Positions 19,218 through 28,583 are shown, numbered from the stretch's first letter. The stretch is DNA of 64,000 nucleotides from Microbacterium sp. zg-Y1090 (GCF_030246945.1 NZ_CP126742.1:1-64000); one strand, 5' to 3'. The notes: a model not told the origin generated them from the letters alone. Numbers and translations are program-made.

Positions 19218-20671
19218 CTGCTCAGCACCGCCTCCATGACCTTTGCCGCGATCGGAGCCGCGATCCTGTTGCTGCTGCCAGACTGGCCCAGTCCGCCGCC
19301 GTTCTCGACCACGACGGCCACGGCGACCCGAGGGTCGTCGGCCGGAGCGAAACCTGTGAACCACAACGTGTAGGGATCGTCCACCCCGTTCTCCGCGGTA
19401 CCGGTCTTCCCGGCGACGTCTACGCCGTCTATTGTTGCACCGCTTGCGATGCCCGTTTGGACATTCGCCACCATCATCCTCGTCATGGATGCCGCTACTT
19501 CCTCCGAGACGGCACGGCCGTACTCGGTGTCGTCGAATGACTGCTGCTGGGTGAAGTCCGCAGCGATGATCGCCTCGACCATCCGGGGGTTCATCACGAC
19601 GCCCTGATGGGCGATTCCGGCGGACACCATCGCCATCTGCAGGGGAGTGGCCCGCACGTCTCCCTGGCCGAAGCCGGACAGTGCCGTCTGCGCGTCGTCG
19701 AGGACCGTGGGGTAGACCGAGGGGGTCGACTCCAGCGGCATGGTGAAGGAGGAATCGAAGCCGAACTTCTCCGCCTCGTCGCGGATGACGTCGTCGCCGA
19801 GCCGCACGGCGAGCTCGGCGAACGGGATGTTGCAGCTCAGCCGCAGCGCGTCGGCGATGGTGACCTCCTCGCCGGGGCCGCAGGTGCCGCCGCCGGCGTT
19901 GCGCACGATGCTCGAGGACTGCGGGAGCGTGTAGGCGGCCGGGTTGGGGAGCGTGGACTGGGCCGTCCATTCACCCGTCGACAGCGCAGCCGACGCCACG
20001 ACCAGTTTGAAGGTCGAACCCGGGGGGTTGAGCCGGCCGGCGATCGCACGGTTGTCGAGGGGCTGCAGCGGGTCGTCGAGCAGCGCGGCCTCGGTCGCCT
20101 CGACCGCCGCGGCGTCGTGGACGGCGAGGAGGTTCGTGTCGTAGCTGGGGCTCGAGACCATCGCCAGGATGCGTCCGGTGGCGGGCTCGATCGCCACGAC
20201 CGCGCCCTGCAGGTCGCCGAGGGCCTCGAAGGCCGCCCGCTGCGCGGCGGCGTCGAGGGTGAGCACGACGTTCGACCCGCGCGGCTGCTGACCGCTGATG
20301 ATCTGCTCGATGCGGGCGAGGAACTGCGAGTCGGCGGTGCCGCTGAGCTCCTGGTTCATCGCGCGCTCCATGCCGGTGGCCGAGCCCAGCACGGGGTTGA
20401 TGAAGCCGGTGACCGGAGCCCACATGTACGGATCGGTGTAGACCCGCTGCCAGCTGTAGAGGTCGTCGGTCGGCACCGACGCCGCGATCGCGGCACCGCT
20501 GGCGATGATCGCGCCGCGCTGCACCTCGAAGGTGTCGTACAGGGCACGTCGGTTGAGCGGGTTGGCGCTGAGGTCATCGGCCTGCACCACCTGGATGACG
20601 CTCGTCGAGACGAACAGCGCCAGGAACATGGCGAGCACCAGCATCGACAGCCGTCGCAGTTCTTTGGTCAT
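19214..20671 (-). CDS. pbpA: Penicillin-binding protein PbpA (class B transpeptidase)
   Basis: Cross-links peptidoglycan, working with RodA. The 485-residue protein has an N-terminal membrane anchor (about 8-30) and a transpeptidase domain with the three penicillin-binding motifs: STFK (Ser219), SCN (279-281) and KTGT (422-425). The family's N-terminal dimerisation region is present between. It lies 76 nt after rodA, the only larger gap in the upper part of the operon, and that gap holds a REP-like element. The stop overlaps the pknA start. Confidence 0.96.
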   Translation of the reverse strand: MTKELRRLSMLVLAMFLALFVSTSVIQVVQADDLSANPLNRRALYDTFEVQRGAIIASGAAIAASVPTDDLYSWQRVYTDPYMWAPVTGFINPVLGSATGMERAMNQELSGTADSQFLARIEQIISGQQPRGSNVVLTLDAAAQRAAFEALGDLQGAVVAIEPATGRILAMVSSPSYDTNLLAVHDAAAVEATEAALLDDPLQPLDNRAIAGRLNPPGSTFKLVVASAALSTGEWTAQSTLPNPAAYTLPQSSSIVRNAGGGTCGPGEEVTIADALRLSCNIPFAELAVRLGDDVIRDEAEKFGFDSSFTMPLESTPSVYPTVLDDAQTALSGFGQGDVRATPLQMAMVSAGIAHQGVVMNPRMVEAIIAADFTQQQSFDDTEYGRAVSEEVAASMTRMMVANVQTGIASGATIDGVDVAGKTGTAENGVDDPYTLWFTGFAPADDPRVAVAVVVENGGGLGQSGSSNRIAAPIAAKVMEAVLSR

Positions 20672-20708
20672 CGGATCACCTCGCTGAGGGCGCTGGAGAC
20701 CACTGGCC

Positions 20709-20744
20709 GGTCCCTGAGCCGCGCCGCAGGCGCGTGTCGAAGGG
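20709..20744. repeat. REP-like element between rodA and pbpA
   Basis: GGTCCCTGAGC ... GTCGAAGGG with a 6-bp hairpin CGCGCC/GGCGCG between. The outer words GGTCCCTGAGC and TCGAAGGG are, from my memory of actinobacterial genomes, a common intergenic repeat, but only this one copy is in the window. Confidence 0.5.
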
Positions 20745-20747
20745 TGG

Positions 20748-22133
20748 TCATCCGATCACCACCCGGGGTCGGCTGCGCACGGCATCCGAGATGCGCAGCA
20801 GCAGTGCCACGATGATCCAGTTCGCCACGAGTGACGATCCGCCCGCTGCGAGGAACGGGGTGGTCAGTCCGGTCAGCGGAATGATGCGGGTGACGCCGCC
20901 CACCATGATGAACACCTGCAGCGCGAGGGTGAACGACAGGCCGGTGGCGAGCAGCTTGCCGAAGTCGTCCTGCCCGGCCAGCCCGATGCGGATGCCGCGG
21001 CTGGTGAACACCATGTACAGGCAGAGGATCGCGAAGACGCCGATGAGCCCGAGCTCCTCACCGAGGCTGGGGAAGATGTAGTCGCTCTGCGACAGCGGGG
21101 TCATCCACGGCCGGCCCTGACCGAGACCCGTGCCGACCAGGCCGCCCTGCGCCAGGCCGAAGATGCCGTTGGCGAGCTGGAAGGTGCCGGCGCCGGCCTC
21201 GTACAGCTCGGGGTCGAAGGCGTTCAGCCAGTTCTCGAACCGGCCGCCGACGTAGGGCAGCACGCGGGATGCCAGGAAAGCGCCGCCCGCGGCGAGGATC
21301 AACCCGATGAGGACCCAGCTCGTCTTGCCCGTCGCGACGTACAGCATGGCGACGAACATGCCGAAGATGAGCAGGCCGGTGCCGAGGTCCCGCTGCAGCA
21401 CGATGATGCCGAGCGACGCCAGCCAGATCACCAGCAGCGGCCCGAGCTCCCGGGCGCGGGGCCAGGTCATGCCGAGCACCCTCGTGCCCACCGAGGTGAG
21501 GGACTCCCGCGTGCGCACGAGGTAGCCGGCGAAGAAGATCGCCAGGGCGATCTTGGCCAGCTCGCCGGGCTGGAAGGAGAAGATGCCCAGGCTCACCCAG
21601 ACGTCCGCGTTGGCGTCGGCACCCAGTCCGGGCACGATCGGCAGGAGCATCAGCAGGATGCCGAGCAGCCCGAACAGGTAGGTGTACCGGAACAGCACCC
21701 GGTAGTTGCGCAGCGCGAGGACGACGGCGATCGCCCCGAGGACGGCGATCGCCGTCCAGGCCAGCTGCCGGTTGGACGTCGCGCCCCAGCCCGTGCTGTC
21801 GAAGTACAGATCGATGCGGTAGATCATCGCGATGCCGAGGCCGGTGAGCACGGTGGCGATCGGCACGACGAAGGGGTCGGCGTCGCGGGCGACCAGGCGC
21901 AGCACGATGTGCAGCGCGAGGACGAGCACGGTCAGTCCGCCGCAGTAGAGGAGGAAGCTCGGGTCGAGTGCGTCGTTCGCGCCCAACTGCACGAGCGCCA
22001 CGGCGGCGGTGTTGACGATGAAGGCGAAGATCAGCAGTCCGAGTTCGCGATTGCGCTGGGTCTGCGGCATCCGGAGCTTGCGCAGCGCCTTGATGACGGC
22101 GGTGTCGGTCTTCACATCGGCGGGAGCGGTCAT
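20748..22133 (-). CDS. rodA: RodA/FtsW-type peptidoglycan glycosyltransferase
   Basis: A SEDS-family glycosyltransferase that polymerises lipid II into glycan strands; it pairs with PbpA. The 461-residue product has about ten to twelve membrane helices and SEDS motifs such as LIFGMFVAMLYVATGK, an extracellular loop with SQSDYIFPSLGEELG, and the final GGVTRIIPLTGLTTPFLAAGGSS. The position between pstP and pbpA marks it as RodA rather than FtsW. The ATG overlaps the pstP stop (ATGA). Confidence 0.95.
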   Translation of the reverse strand: MTAPADVKTDTAVIKALRKLRMPQTQRNRELGLLIFAFIVNTAAVALVQLGANDALDPSFLLYCGGLTVLVLALHIVLRLVARDADPFVVPIATVLTGLGIAMIYRIDLYFDSTGWGATSNRQLAWTAIAVLGAIAVVLALRNYRVLFRYTYLFGLLGILLMLLPIVPGLGADANADVWVSLGIFSFQPGELAKIALAIFFAGYLVRTRESLTSVGTRVLGMTWPRARELGPLLVIWLASLGIIVLQRDLGTGLLIFGMFVAMLYVATGKTSWVLIGLILAAGGAFLASRVLPYVGGRFENWLNAFDPELYEAGAGTFQLANGIFGLAQGGLVGTGLGQGRPWMTPLSQSDYIFPSLGEELGLIGVFAILCLYMVFTSRGIRIGLAGQDDFGKLLATGLSFTLALQVFIMVGGVTRIIPLTGLTTPFLAAGGSSLVANWIIVALLLRISDAVRSRPRVVIG

Positions 22134-23368
22134 GGCATCTCCTCCGCCGTGTCGCGCAGCTGTGTGACGATGCGGCGGGCGTCGTCCAGCGAACCGGCCG
22201 AGATCGTCTGCTCGACGCTGTCGCGCACGAACGCGGGCAGATCGGCCAGCTCGATGCCGGTGTCGCGGTAGGGGGTCGACAGCGACAGCGGGCCGATCGT
22301 CTGCTGGATGCCGCGGTAGATCACCACCGTGTCGTCGTCCGCGCCGACGTAGAACCGCGTCTGCGTCCAGGAGTACCCCGCGAACAGGCCGCCGGCGAGC
22401 AGCACGAGAACGCCGACCGTCGCGAGAACCCACCAGATGCGGCGGCTGCGGGCGCGGCGGCGATCCTCTTCGATGAGTTCTTCGAGGAACTCGGCGGCCG
22501 GCTCGAAGTGCGTGGGTTCGTTGGCAGCCTGCCGGCCGGTGTGCAGCCAGCCCGCTCGCGCGGGACGGACGGCGGGGACCTCGATGCCCGTCGGATTGGA
22601 TGCGGAGCCGACGACGGTGGGGGTGCCGAGGAAGACGGGGTGCTGCCCGCCCACGTCGACGAGCACGATCGTGACGTTGTCGGGGGCTCCGCCGTCCAGC
22701 GCCTGGCGCAGCAGCACGTCGGCGGTGCGCCCCGGGGGCAGACCCTGGCCGAGGGCCTTCGCGGTGTGGGCCTCATCGACGACGCCCGACAGTCCGTCCG
22801 AGCACAGCAGCCAGCGGTCGCCGGGCTGGGTCGGCATGATGAAGGTGTCGAGCTCGGGGTCGGCGTCCATGTCGCCGAGCACGCGCATGAGCACCGAGCG
22901 ACGGGGGTGGAAGCGGGCCTCCTCGGGCGTGATGCGGCCGGAGTCGACCAGGCGCTGCACGAAGGTGTGATCGGTCGTGATCTGGGTGAGCGTGTCGTCG
23001 CGGTAGAGGTAGACGCGGGAATCGCCGATGTGGGCGAGCACGGCGTAGTCGTCCACCATGATGAGGGCGCTGAGGGTGGTCCCCATGCCCGCGAGCTCCG
23101 GCTTGGCCTTGACCGTCTCGATCAGCTGCGTCGCGGTGTCGGCGACGGCGTCGCGCAGTGCGAGCTCGGCATCCGAGGGGGAGTCGTACGTGCGGTCCAG
23201 CTCGGCCAGGCGGGTGATCGCGATGCTCGAGGCCACGTCACCGCCGGCGTGACCGCCCATGCCGTCCGCGACGGCGAACAGGTTCGACCCGGCGTAGCCG
23301 GAGTCCTGGTTGTTGGAGCGCACCTTGCCGGTGTGCGAGATCGCAACGCTCGAACCCTGGAAGACCAT
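22130..23368 (-). CDS. pstP: PP2C-type protein phosphatase PstP
   Basis: The phosphatase that reverses PknA/PknB phosphorylation. The 412-residue protein has a PP2C domain with metal-binding aspartates in NQDSGY, ADGMGGHAGG, CSDGLSG and GAPDNVTIV. A membrane helix lies at about residues 312-334, followed by an extracellular C-terminal domain of about 75 residues. It is 15 nt downstream of fhaB. Membrane anchoring places it with the kinases. Confidence 0.96.
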   Translation of the reverse strand: MVFQGSSVAISHTGKVRSNNQDSGYAGSNLFAVADGMGGHAGGDVASSIAITRLAELDRTYDSPSDAELALRDAVADTATQLIETVKAKPELAGMGTTLSALIMVDDYAVLAHIGDSRVYLYRDDTLTQITTDHTFVQRLVDSGRITPEEARFHPRRSVLMRVLGDMDADPELDTFIMPTQPGDRWLLCSDGLSGVVDEAHTAKALGQGLPPGRTADVLLRQALDGGAPDNVTIVLVDVGGQHPVFLGTPTVVGSASNPTGIEVPAVRPARAGWLHTGRQAANEPTHFEPAAEFLEELIEEDRRRARSRRIWWVLATVGVLVLLAGGLFAGYSWTQTRFYVGADDDTVVIYRGIQQTIGPLSLSTPYRDTGIELADLPAFVRDSVEQTISAGSLDDARRIVTQLRDTAEEMP

Positions 23369-23383
23369 GTGCCGACGTACCGC

Positions 23384-23914
23384 TTACTTCCGCAGCTCGA
23401 AGGTCGTCGCGCCCACCTTGATGGGAGCGCCGACCTTGATCGCCACCGGCGAGGCCACGCGCTGGCCGTCGTGCCAGGTGCCGTTGGTCGAATCGAGGTC
23501 CTGGATCATCCACTGATCCCCCCACAGCACGAGGCGTGCGTGGTGGCTGGAGGTGTAGTCGTCGCGGATCACCAGACCCGATTCGCTGGACCGGCCGATG
23601 GTGAGCGGCTCGGTGCCGAGGGGCAGCTCGAGCCCGGTCTTCGGGCCGCTGGTGATCACGATGCGGCTGACGGTGCCGGTCGTGGCGGGTCCGCCGGACC
23701 GCGGCGCCGGTGCGGCTGCGGGACGCCCCACCGGCGCGGTGGCTGCAGCGGGGGCGCTGGCGGCGGGAGCCGCGGCGGCGGGGGTGGGCTCGGGGAGCTT
23801 GCGCACCTTCACGCCGAACAGGTCGGCGCGCAGGGAGTAGACCACCGCGAAGACGAAGAACCACAGCAGAACCAGGAAGCCGATGCGCAGCAGCAGCAGG
23901 GTCAGCTCACTCAC
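23384..23914 (-). CDS. fhaB: FHA-domain protein FhaB (FipA)
   Basis: A 176-residue protein with an N-terminal membrane helix (LTLLLLRIGFLVLLWFFVF), an Ala/Pro-rich linker and a C-terminal FHA domain with the phosphothreonine-binding motifs IGRSSESGLV, SSHHARL and DSTNGTWHDG. It should bind kinase-phosphorylated partners in wall synthesis. The GTG start at 23914 overlaps the fhaA stop by 8 nt. A longer frame upstream lies inside fhaA and is not used. Confidence 0.94.
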   Translation of the reverse strand: MSELTLLLLRIGFLVLLWFFVFAVVYSLRADLFGVKVRKLPEPTPAAAAPAASAPAAATAPVGRPAAAPAPRSGGPATTGTVSRIVITSGPKTGLELPLGTEPLTIGRSSESGLVIRDDYTSSHHARLVLWGDQWMIQDLDSTNGTWHDGQRVASPVAIKVGAPIKVGATTFELRK

Positions 23915-24644
23915 CGGAGCCTCCTCGCACGTCGAAGCGGCGGGTGGTGTCGTCCGGCCGGGTGGCGGGACGCGGCGGCTGAGCCTGCGCCACGACACGG
24001 AAGACGATGTCGGTGCGTCCGATGGTGACGGTCGAGTCCGGCGGAAGCGGCGCCTCGGTGATGCGGCTGCCGTCGAGCTTGGTGCCGTTGGTGGAGCCGA
24101 GGTCGCGCACCATGGCGCGCTCGCCATCCCAGAGGATCTCCACGTGCTTGCGGCTGGTGCCGGCGTCGGCGATGGTGATGTCGGCGTCGCTGCCGCGGCC
24201 GATGACGGTGCGGCCCTTGGTCAGCGGATGCCGCGTGCCGTTGATGTCGACCACGCCACGCCATGCCACGGTGCCCTGGGCGCTCTGCGAGTCGACCCGC
24301 AGGGTGCCGGTGGTCAGGCCGGGGTCGGCTGTGACGTTGATGGTCACGGGTCCGGCGAAGGAATAGCCCTGCGCGCGGGCGTGGCCGGTGACGAGGGTGT
24401 TCAGTTCATCGCCGAGCGTGGGGCCGAGGGCCTGCATGCGGGACTCGTCACTGGGCGCCAGGCGCACCGTGAAGCTGTTGGGCGCGAGAATGCGGTCGCG
24501 GCTGACGACCGCGGCCTTGGTGTCGAGTTCGGCGCGCAGTGCCGAAGCGATCTCGACAGGCTGTACGCCGCTGCGGAAGGTCTTTGCGAAGGCGCCGTTG
24601 ACGGCGCGTTCGAGCCCCTTCTCGAAGCTGTCTAGTAGTCCCAC
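23907..24644 (-). CDS. fhaA: FHA-domain protein FhaA
   Basis: A 245-residue cytosolic protein with an N-terminal DUF3662 (FhaA_N) domain (GLLDSFEKGLERAVNGAF...) and a C-terminal FHA domain (IGRGSDADITIADAGTSRKHVEI; then LGSTNGTKLDG). FhaA binds phosphorylated proteins in peptidoglycan synthesis, such as MviN. It is shorter than the mycobacterial version because it lacks the long linker between the domains. It is the first gene of a seven-gene operon. The start is GTG 24644 with GAGGAG just upstream. Confidence 0.94.
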   Translation of the reverse strand: MGLLDSFEKGLERAVNGAFAKTFRSGVQPVEIASALRAELDTKAAVVSRDRILAPNSFTVRLAPSDESRMQALGPTLGDELNTLVTGHARAQGYSFAGPVTINVTADPGLTTGTLRVDSQSAQGTVAWRGVVDINGTRHPLTKGRTVIGRGSDADITIADAGTSRKHVEILWDGERAMVRDLGSTNGTKLDGSRITEAPLPPDSTVTIGRTDIVFRVVAQAQPPRPATRPDDTTRRFDVRGGSGE

Positions 24645-24676
24645 ACGACTCCTCAGGCAGGCAGACCGGTCGCTTC

Positions 24677-24682
24677 ATGCTA
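24677..24682 (-). promoter_or_regulatory. Candidate -10 of the fhaA operon
   Basis: TAGCAT on the minus strand, 32 nt before the fhaA start. No good -35 is visible. It fits the TANNNT pattern and leaves room for the ribosome site. Confidence 0.4.
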
Positions 24683-24824
24683 GTTGCAACCGCTGGGAGA
24701 TCGTGCGCACACCGGTGGTGATCCCCGGAATTCCGCGGTTCGCGGGGGCGTGGACAGGGCGATTCCGGCCTCTTCGCGCCGTCATCGCGGGTGGATGCGT
24801 GCGAAGCGCACCCACGGATCGTGA

Positions 24825-24830
24825 TATTCT
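24825..24830 (+). promoter_or_regulatory. Candidate -10 of the tRNA-Leu promoter
   Basis: TATTCT about 30 nt before tRNA-Leu, in an unusually AT-rich spot (GTGATATTCTC) of the intergenic region. No clear -35. Confidence 0.4.
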
Positions 24831-24860
24831 CGGGAAGTTGAGTCCGCGCATGCGCGGCTC

Positions 24861-24944
24861 GCGCGAGTGGCGGAATAGGTAGACGCGCTGGCTTCAGGTG
24901 CCAGTGCCCGTAAGGGCGTGGGGGTTCAAGTCCCCCCTCGCGCA
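24861..24944 (+). tRNA. tRNA-Leu (CAG)
   Basis: An 84-nt type II tRNA with a long variable arm. The acceptor arms GCGCGAG and CTCGCGC pair fully. The anticodon loop TTCAGGT gives CAG at 24895-24897. The variable arm is TGCCCGTAAGGGCG, and the T-arm has GGTTCAAGTCC. CCA is not encoded. Confidence 0.97.
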
Positions 24945-24957
24945 CGACAGTGCGACG

Positions 24958-24986
24958 AACGGCCGGAGAGTGATCTCCGGCCGTTT
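24958..24986 (+). terminator. Terminator of tRNA-Leu
   Basis: Perfect 12-bp stem AACGGCCGGAGA / TCTCCGGCCGTT with a GTGA loop and a short T-run (TTT), 13 nt after the tRNA. Confidence 0.85.
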
Positions 24987-25116
24987 CGCGTTTCTGTGGC
25001 ACGTCGTAGCGCTGACCTGGGGGCGGTCGCAACCGTTGACAAGGCTGGGAGGTCCCTGACAGCGTGGCGGGCGAAACGGATGCCCCAACTCCGTTTGATC
25101 GAGGGAGATCGAGAGT

Positions 25117-28059
25117 ATGCGGAGAAAGCCGATCGCGCTGACGCTGGGCGTGTCCTTGCTTCTGTCCACGTGTGTCCTCACCGGCCAGGGTGCCGCGGCC
25201 ACAGAAAGGGTGGCCGCTGATCGTCTGGTGCCCGACGTCGGCTACGACCTGTCGGTCACCGAGGACGAGCGCGACATCGTGCACGCCGAGGTCGAGGCGT
25301 GGGCGGGCCTCGTGAGCGACGCCCGCGTCGGCGACGGGAGTTACGACCCGCTCACCCTGGTCGGCGCCATGCTCGACGGCTCGAGCTACGACTCGATCTC
25401 GCGCGGTGGCACGGCGGCGACGCGGTATCCCTTCCCCGTCAGCAACACGCCGGCCAACCAGTACGAGTACGACCGCAAGGTCGCCAAGCTCGCGTGGGTC
25501 GTCAGGCTCGCCCAGGACCTCGGCTTCCCGGTCGTCGTCCAGCGGCAAGCCGACAAGTACGTCTACGTCGAGATCGGCGACCCGGAGGCGCCCGAGATGA
25601 TCATGGCGCTGAGCCACCTCGACTCGCCGACGGCATCCGTCTCCGCCGCCCAGCTCGAGCGCTGGCGGGATGCCGATGGCAACCTCGGCACCGAGGGCGC
25701 CTACCACGCGCCCTATATCAAGGACGGCTGGATCTACGGAGCCGGCATCCAGGACGACAGCGGCCCCACGCTGGCCACGCTGCTCGCTGCGAAGGCGCTG
25801 ATGGAGGCCGGCCTGCCGATGGACCGGCGCATCCGCATCGCGATGGGCATCTACGAGGACGGCGGCCCCGGCACCCCCACGGCGGCCGACACTGCGACGT
25901 TCCAGTCCATCCCGTACAACGCGAACCCCAGCTTCTACGACAACTGGGCGTACAAGAACCTCAATCGCGAGGAGATGCCGATCGCGGCCTACACGTCCGA
26001 CTCGCGCTTCCCCGTCATCGTCGGCAACTCCGGCTCGGTCACCCCCTCGGTCTCGATGGATCTGTCGGCCGACACCGGCCGCGCGTTCCGGCTGACGGAG
26101 GCGACAGCGGGAGTGACCCTGCGTGAGGGCGATCCGACGCTGAAGGACATCGCCTACGGCAGCACCACCCAGATCGCGTCCCGTGCGATCTTCACCCTCG
26201 ACGTGACGGGCGCCACCCCCGCCGAGCGCGAGCGATTCGTCGCGGCCGTCACCTCCGCCGCCACCGCCCGCGGCTGGCTGCCTGCCGCGGCGGGCACCAC
26301 GCCCAAGGTGCAGACCGCCCTCACCGGGGACGTGCTCACCATCGAGGTCAACACCGACGTGGCGATGGAGATGCCGACCCCGCAGTACGGCAAGAACGCC
26401 GTGGTGTGGGGCATGTCATTGCTCTCCGAGGGACTCGGCGCACTCGGCGTCACGGCTGAGGACATGCAGCTGAAGAAGGCCGCCGAGGGCATCACCGACC
26501 TGTTCTTCCGCGACGGCGTGGAGGGGGAGGCCTACATCGGCGCCTACATGGGCATCCCGGCCGATCTGCTGCGCAACCCGAGCAACGGTGTCCCGAATCT
26601 GACGTTCGCGCTCATGGCCAACATCAACTCCGAGACGCCACGAAGCTTCTACACGGCGGACTCCGGCAGTCTCCGCATGCCGCTGTACGTGCGCAGCATG
26701 CATGTCACCGCGGATGACGCCAGCCGCGCCACCGCGGCGGTCACCGAAGCGTTCGAGTCGCGGGGGTTCGCGATCGGGGCACTCGGAGCACCCATCGGCG
26801 CGGGACTGTACGTCACCCACGACAACCCGCTGACCGCGCTGCAGTTCGGCAGCTATCAGGCCTCGATCGACCACGATCCGGCGGAGTTCGCCGACCCGTA
26901 CGCCCTGCGGGACATCGTCTACCCGCAGGGGACGACCGGCGGCACCCTGGCCAGCAACTTCCGCAACAAGATGACCGCATTCGGTGCGGTCATCCCCGGC
27001 AACGAGCGCTGGTGGCACACCGCCAATGAGCGGATGCGCCTGGACTCGGCCGTGCAGATGACCAAGATGATGGCCGACGGGATGCTGGAGATGGCTCGCT
27101 ACTCCGGGCCCGCCGGTGCGCAGTTCATGTGGGCCGACATCCCTGGCATGAACGCGGATCGCGCCGACCTCGATCTGCTCGACGTGACCATCGGCACCTA
27201 CGAGGACGCATCGTCCGCGGTCGGCGCGGGCGCGCTCGGCGACCAGGCACTGCTCGGGGCCACCGCCTTCACCATCCCGATGTGGGAGCGGCGCGGCAAC
27301 AACGCGCCGACCGCGGCGGCGTTCGCCCTGGGCCACGCGCCGGGCGGCGTGTACCTGCCGCTGGACGACCCGGAGCTGCTGGCATCCACCTACGTTGCAC
27401 CGATGCGTCTGGAGTTCAAGGTGGAACGCCCCGCCCACATGTCGGATGAGGCCTGGCAGACCTTCGTCGACGGCGGCTACGGCGATTTCGCCTTCAACGT
27501 GCTCGTCGGCGACGGCGTGGTGCCGCTGGCCGTGCCCGAAGGCCAGCGTGCAGACCAGTACTTCTCGTCGCGCGTCTCGGCCACGAACGCCGACGCGGTC
27601 TACCTGTCCGTCAACCTCGCGATCGCCGACGCCCCCTACGCGGGTGTGCAGGCGGTCCTGGCCGATTCGAAGACCGACCTCTACACCGTCAATCCCACCT
27701 TCCTCGAGACGAACGCCGATCCGTTCCCCGAGCGCGGAGCCGTCGAACAGCGCGGGTTCTTCCTGCTCGGCGACGGTGTGAAGAACGCGGAGTTCTCCTC
27801 TCCCGACGCGGTCTACGTCACGGTCGACAACGCGGTCGTCGATGCTGAGCCGTCGGCAGTGGTCACGAAGCTGCCGGGCAAGACGAATGAACTGACCATC
27901 ACGGTCGCCGAGACGCGCGTCGACGGATCCGACTCCTCCGTCACCGCGACGTTCACCATCTCCAACAACGCCGCCGGCACGTACACCGTGGGCGAGCACC
28001 GGGTGTACGTCGAGACGAAGGGCAACACCCAGGTGCGGAAGATCTCCATCGTGGAGTGA
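25117..28059 (+). CDS. Large secreted M20-family metallopeptidase-like protein
   Basis: A 980-residue exported protein. Residues 1-28 form a signal peptide (RRKPIALTLGVSLLLST). A PepV/DapE-like M20 zinc peptidase core spans about 60-660: ALSHLDS (His167, Asp169), GIQDDSGP, IYEDGG (catalytic Glu, and Asp where many members have a second Glu) and the late metal-ligand segment WWHTANERMRL. About 320 further residues follow with no family I recognise. There is no LPXTG anchor. The size is roughly twice that of a normal PepV. The ribosome site GAGGGAG is upstream. The substrate, probably dipeptides or acyl-amino acids, is a guess. Confidence 0.8.
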   Translation: MRRKPIALTLGVSLLLSTCVLTGQGAAATERVAADRLVPDVGYDLSVTEDERDIVHAEVEAWAGLVSDARVGDGSYDPLTLVGAMLDGSSYDSISRGGTAATRYPFPVSNTPANQYEYDRKVAKLAWVVRLAQDLGFPVVVQRQADKYVYVEIGDPEAPEMIMALSHLDSPTASVSAAQLERWRDADGNLGTEGAYHAPYIKDGWIYGAGIQDDSGPTLATLLAAKALMEAGLPMDRRIRIAMGIYEDGGPGTPTAADTATFQSIPYNANPSFYDNWAYKNLNREEMPIAAYTSDSRFPVIVGNSGSVTPSVSMDLSADTGRAFRLTEATAGVTLREGDPTLKDIAYGSTTQIASRAIFTLDVTGATPAERERFVAAVTSAATARGWLPAAAGTTPKVQTALTGDVLTIEVNTDVAMEMPTPQYGKNAVVWGMSLLSEGLGALGVTAEDMQLKKAAEGITDLFFRDGVEGEAYIGAYMGIPADLLRNPSNGVPNLTFALMANINSETPRSFYTADSGSLRMPLYVRSMHVTADDASRATAAVTEAFESRGFAIGALGAPIGAGLYVTHDNPLTALQFGSYQASIDHDPAEFADPYALRDIVYPQGTTGGTLASNFRNKMTAFGAVIPGNERWWHTANERMRLDSAVQMTKMMADGMLEMARYSGPAGAQFMWADIPGMNADRADLDLLDVTIGTYEDASSAVGAGALGDQALLGATAFTIPMWERRGNNAPTAAAFALGHAPGGVYLPLDDPELLASTYVAPMRLEFKVERPAHMSDEAWQTFVDGGYGDFAFNVLVGDGVVPLAVPEGQRADQYFSSRVSATNADAVYLSVNLAIADAPYAGVQAVLADSKTDLYTVNPTFLETNADPFPERGAVEQRGFFLLGDGVKNAEFSSPDAVYVTVDNAVVDAEPSAVVTKLPGKTNELTITVAETRVDGSDSSVTATFTISNNAAGTYTVGEHRVYVETKGNTQVRKISIVE

Positions 28060-28066
28060 GGCGGGG

Positions 28067-28092
28067 CGGTGGGCTCCGAGCGGAGCCCGCCG
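28067..28092. terminator. Shared terminator between M20 and GNAT genes
   Basis: An 11-bp stem CGGTGGGCTCC / GGAGCCCGCCG (one wobble) with loop GAGC, in the gap between two convergent genes. It would work in both directions. Confidence 0.75.
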
Positions 28093-28094
28093 TC

Positions 28095-28571
28095 TCAGAC
28101 CCCGTCGAGGACGGGCGGCAGCGAGTACAGGCGCTCGCCGGGGCCGAGGCCCTCCGCGCGTTCCGCTGACACGTCGGCGAAGCCGTTGTGCTCGGCGACG
28201 GCCGCGGCGGCCGCGTCGCCGGCGTTCACGATGGCGAAGAGCGGTCGGATCGGCTCGAGTGAGATCAGCAGACGCAGGGCCTCGGTGGCGACGCCGCGAC
28301 CGCGCGCCGAAGGGCTGATCCAGACGTTCACGAAGCGGTCGTCGCCCGCCGGCCCCGCCACCGCCGTGCCGACGAAGTCGCCGTCTTCGGTCACGGTGAA
28401 CAGAGTGGTGTCCGCGGACGCGAGATCGGCCGCCATCGCCTGGTCGAATCGGGCGCGGTCCTCGTCGCTCGGCGCCGGCGCGGATGCCGGATCGGCGTCG
28501 CCGCGCCACATCATCTCGAACACGGCGTCGAGGTCATCATCGCCCATCGGTTGCAGCGCCACATGTCCCAT
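28095..28571 (-). CDS. GNAT-family N-acetyltransferase
   Basis: A 158-residue acetyltransferase that would use acetyl-CoA. The acetyl-CoA-binding motif is seen as [16 protein letters not shown] at about residues 84-99, followed by the helix and [10 protein letters not shown] typical of the fold. The substrate is unknown; the C-terminal GERLYSLPP motif resembles small-molecule or ribosomal-protein acetylases. TAGCGT lies 6 nt before the ATG, so it is probably leaderless. It is divergent from the cold-shock gene. Confidence 0.88.
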   Translation of the reverse strand: MGHVALQPMGDDDLDAVFEMMWRGDADPASAPAPSDEDRARFDQAMAADLASADTTLFTVTEDGDFVGTAVAGPAGDDRFVNVWISPSARGRGVATEALRLLISLEPIRPLFAIVNAGDAAAAAVAEHNGFADVSAERAEGLGPGERLYSLPPVLDGV

Positions 28572-28577
28572 CCGTTC

Positions 28578-28583
28578 ACGCTA
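28578..28583 (-). promoter_or_regulatory. -10 of a leaderless GNAT promoter
   Basis: TAGCGT on the minus strand, six bases before the ATG at 28571. Confidence 0.55.

Noticed and set aside
24861..25117. tRNA-Leu as an attachment site of an island
   Set aside because: No integrase, no repeated tRNA 3' end and no foreign composition follows; the next gene is ordinary in GC.
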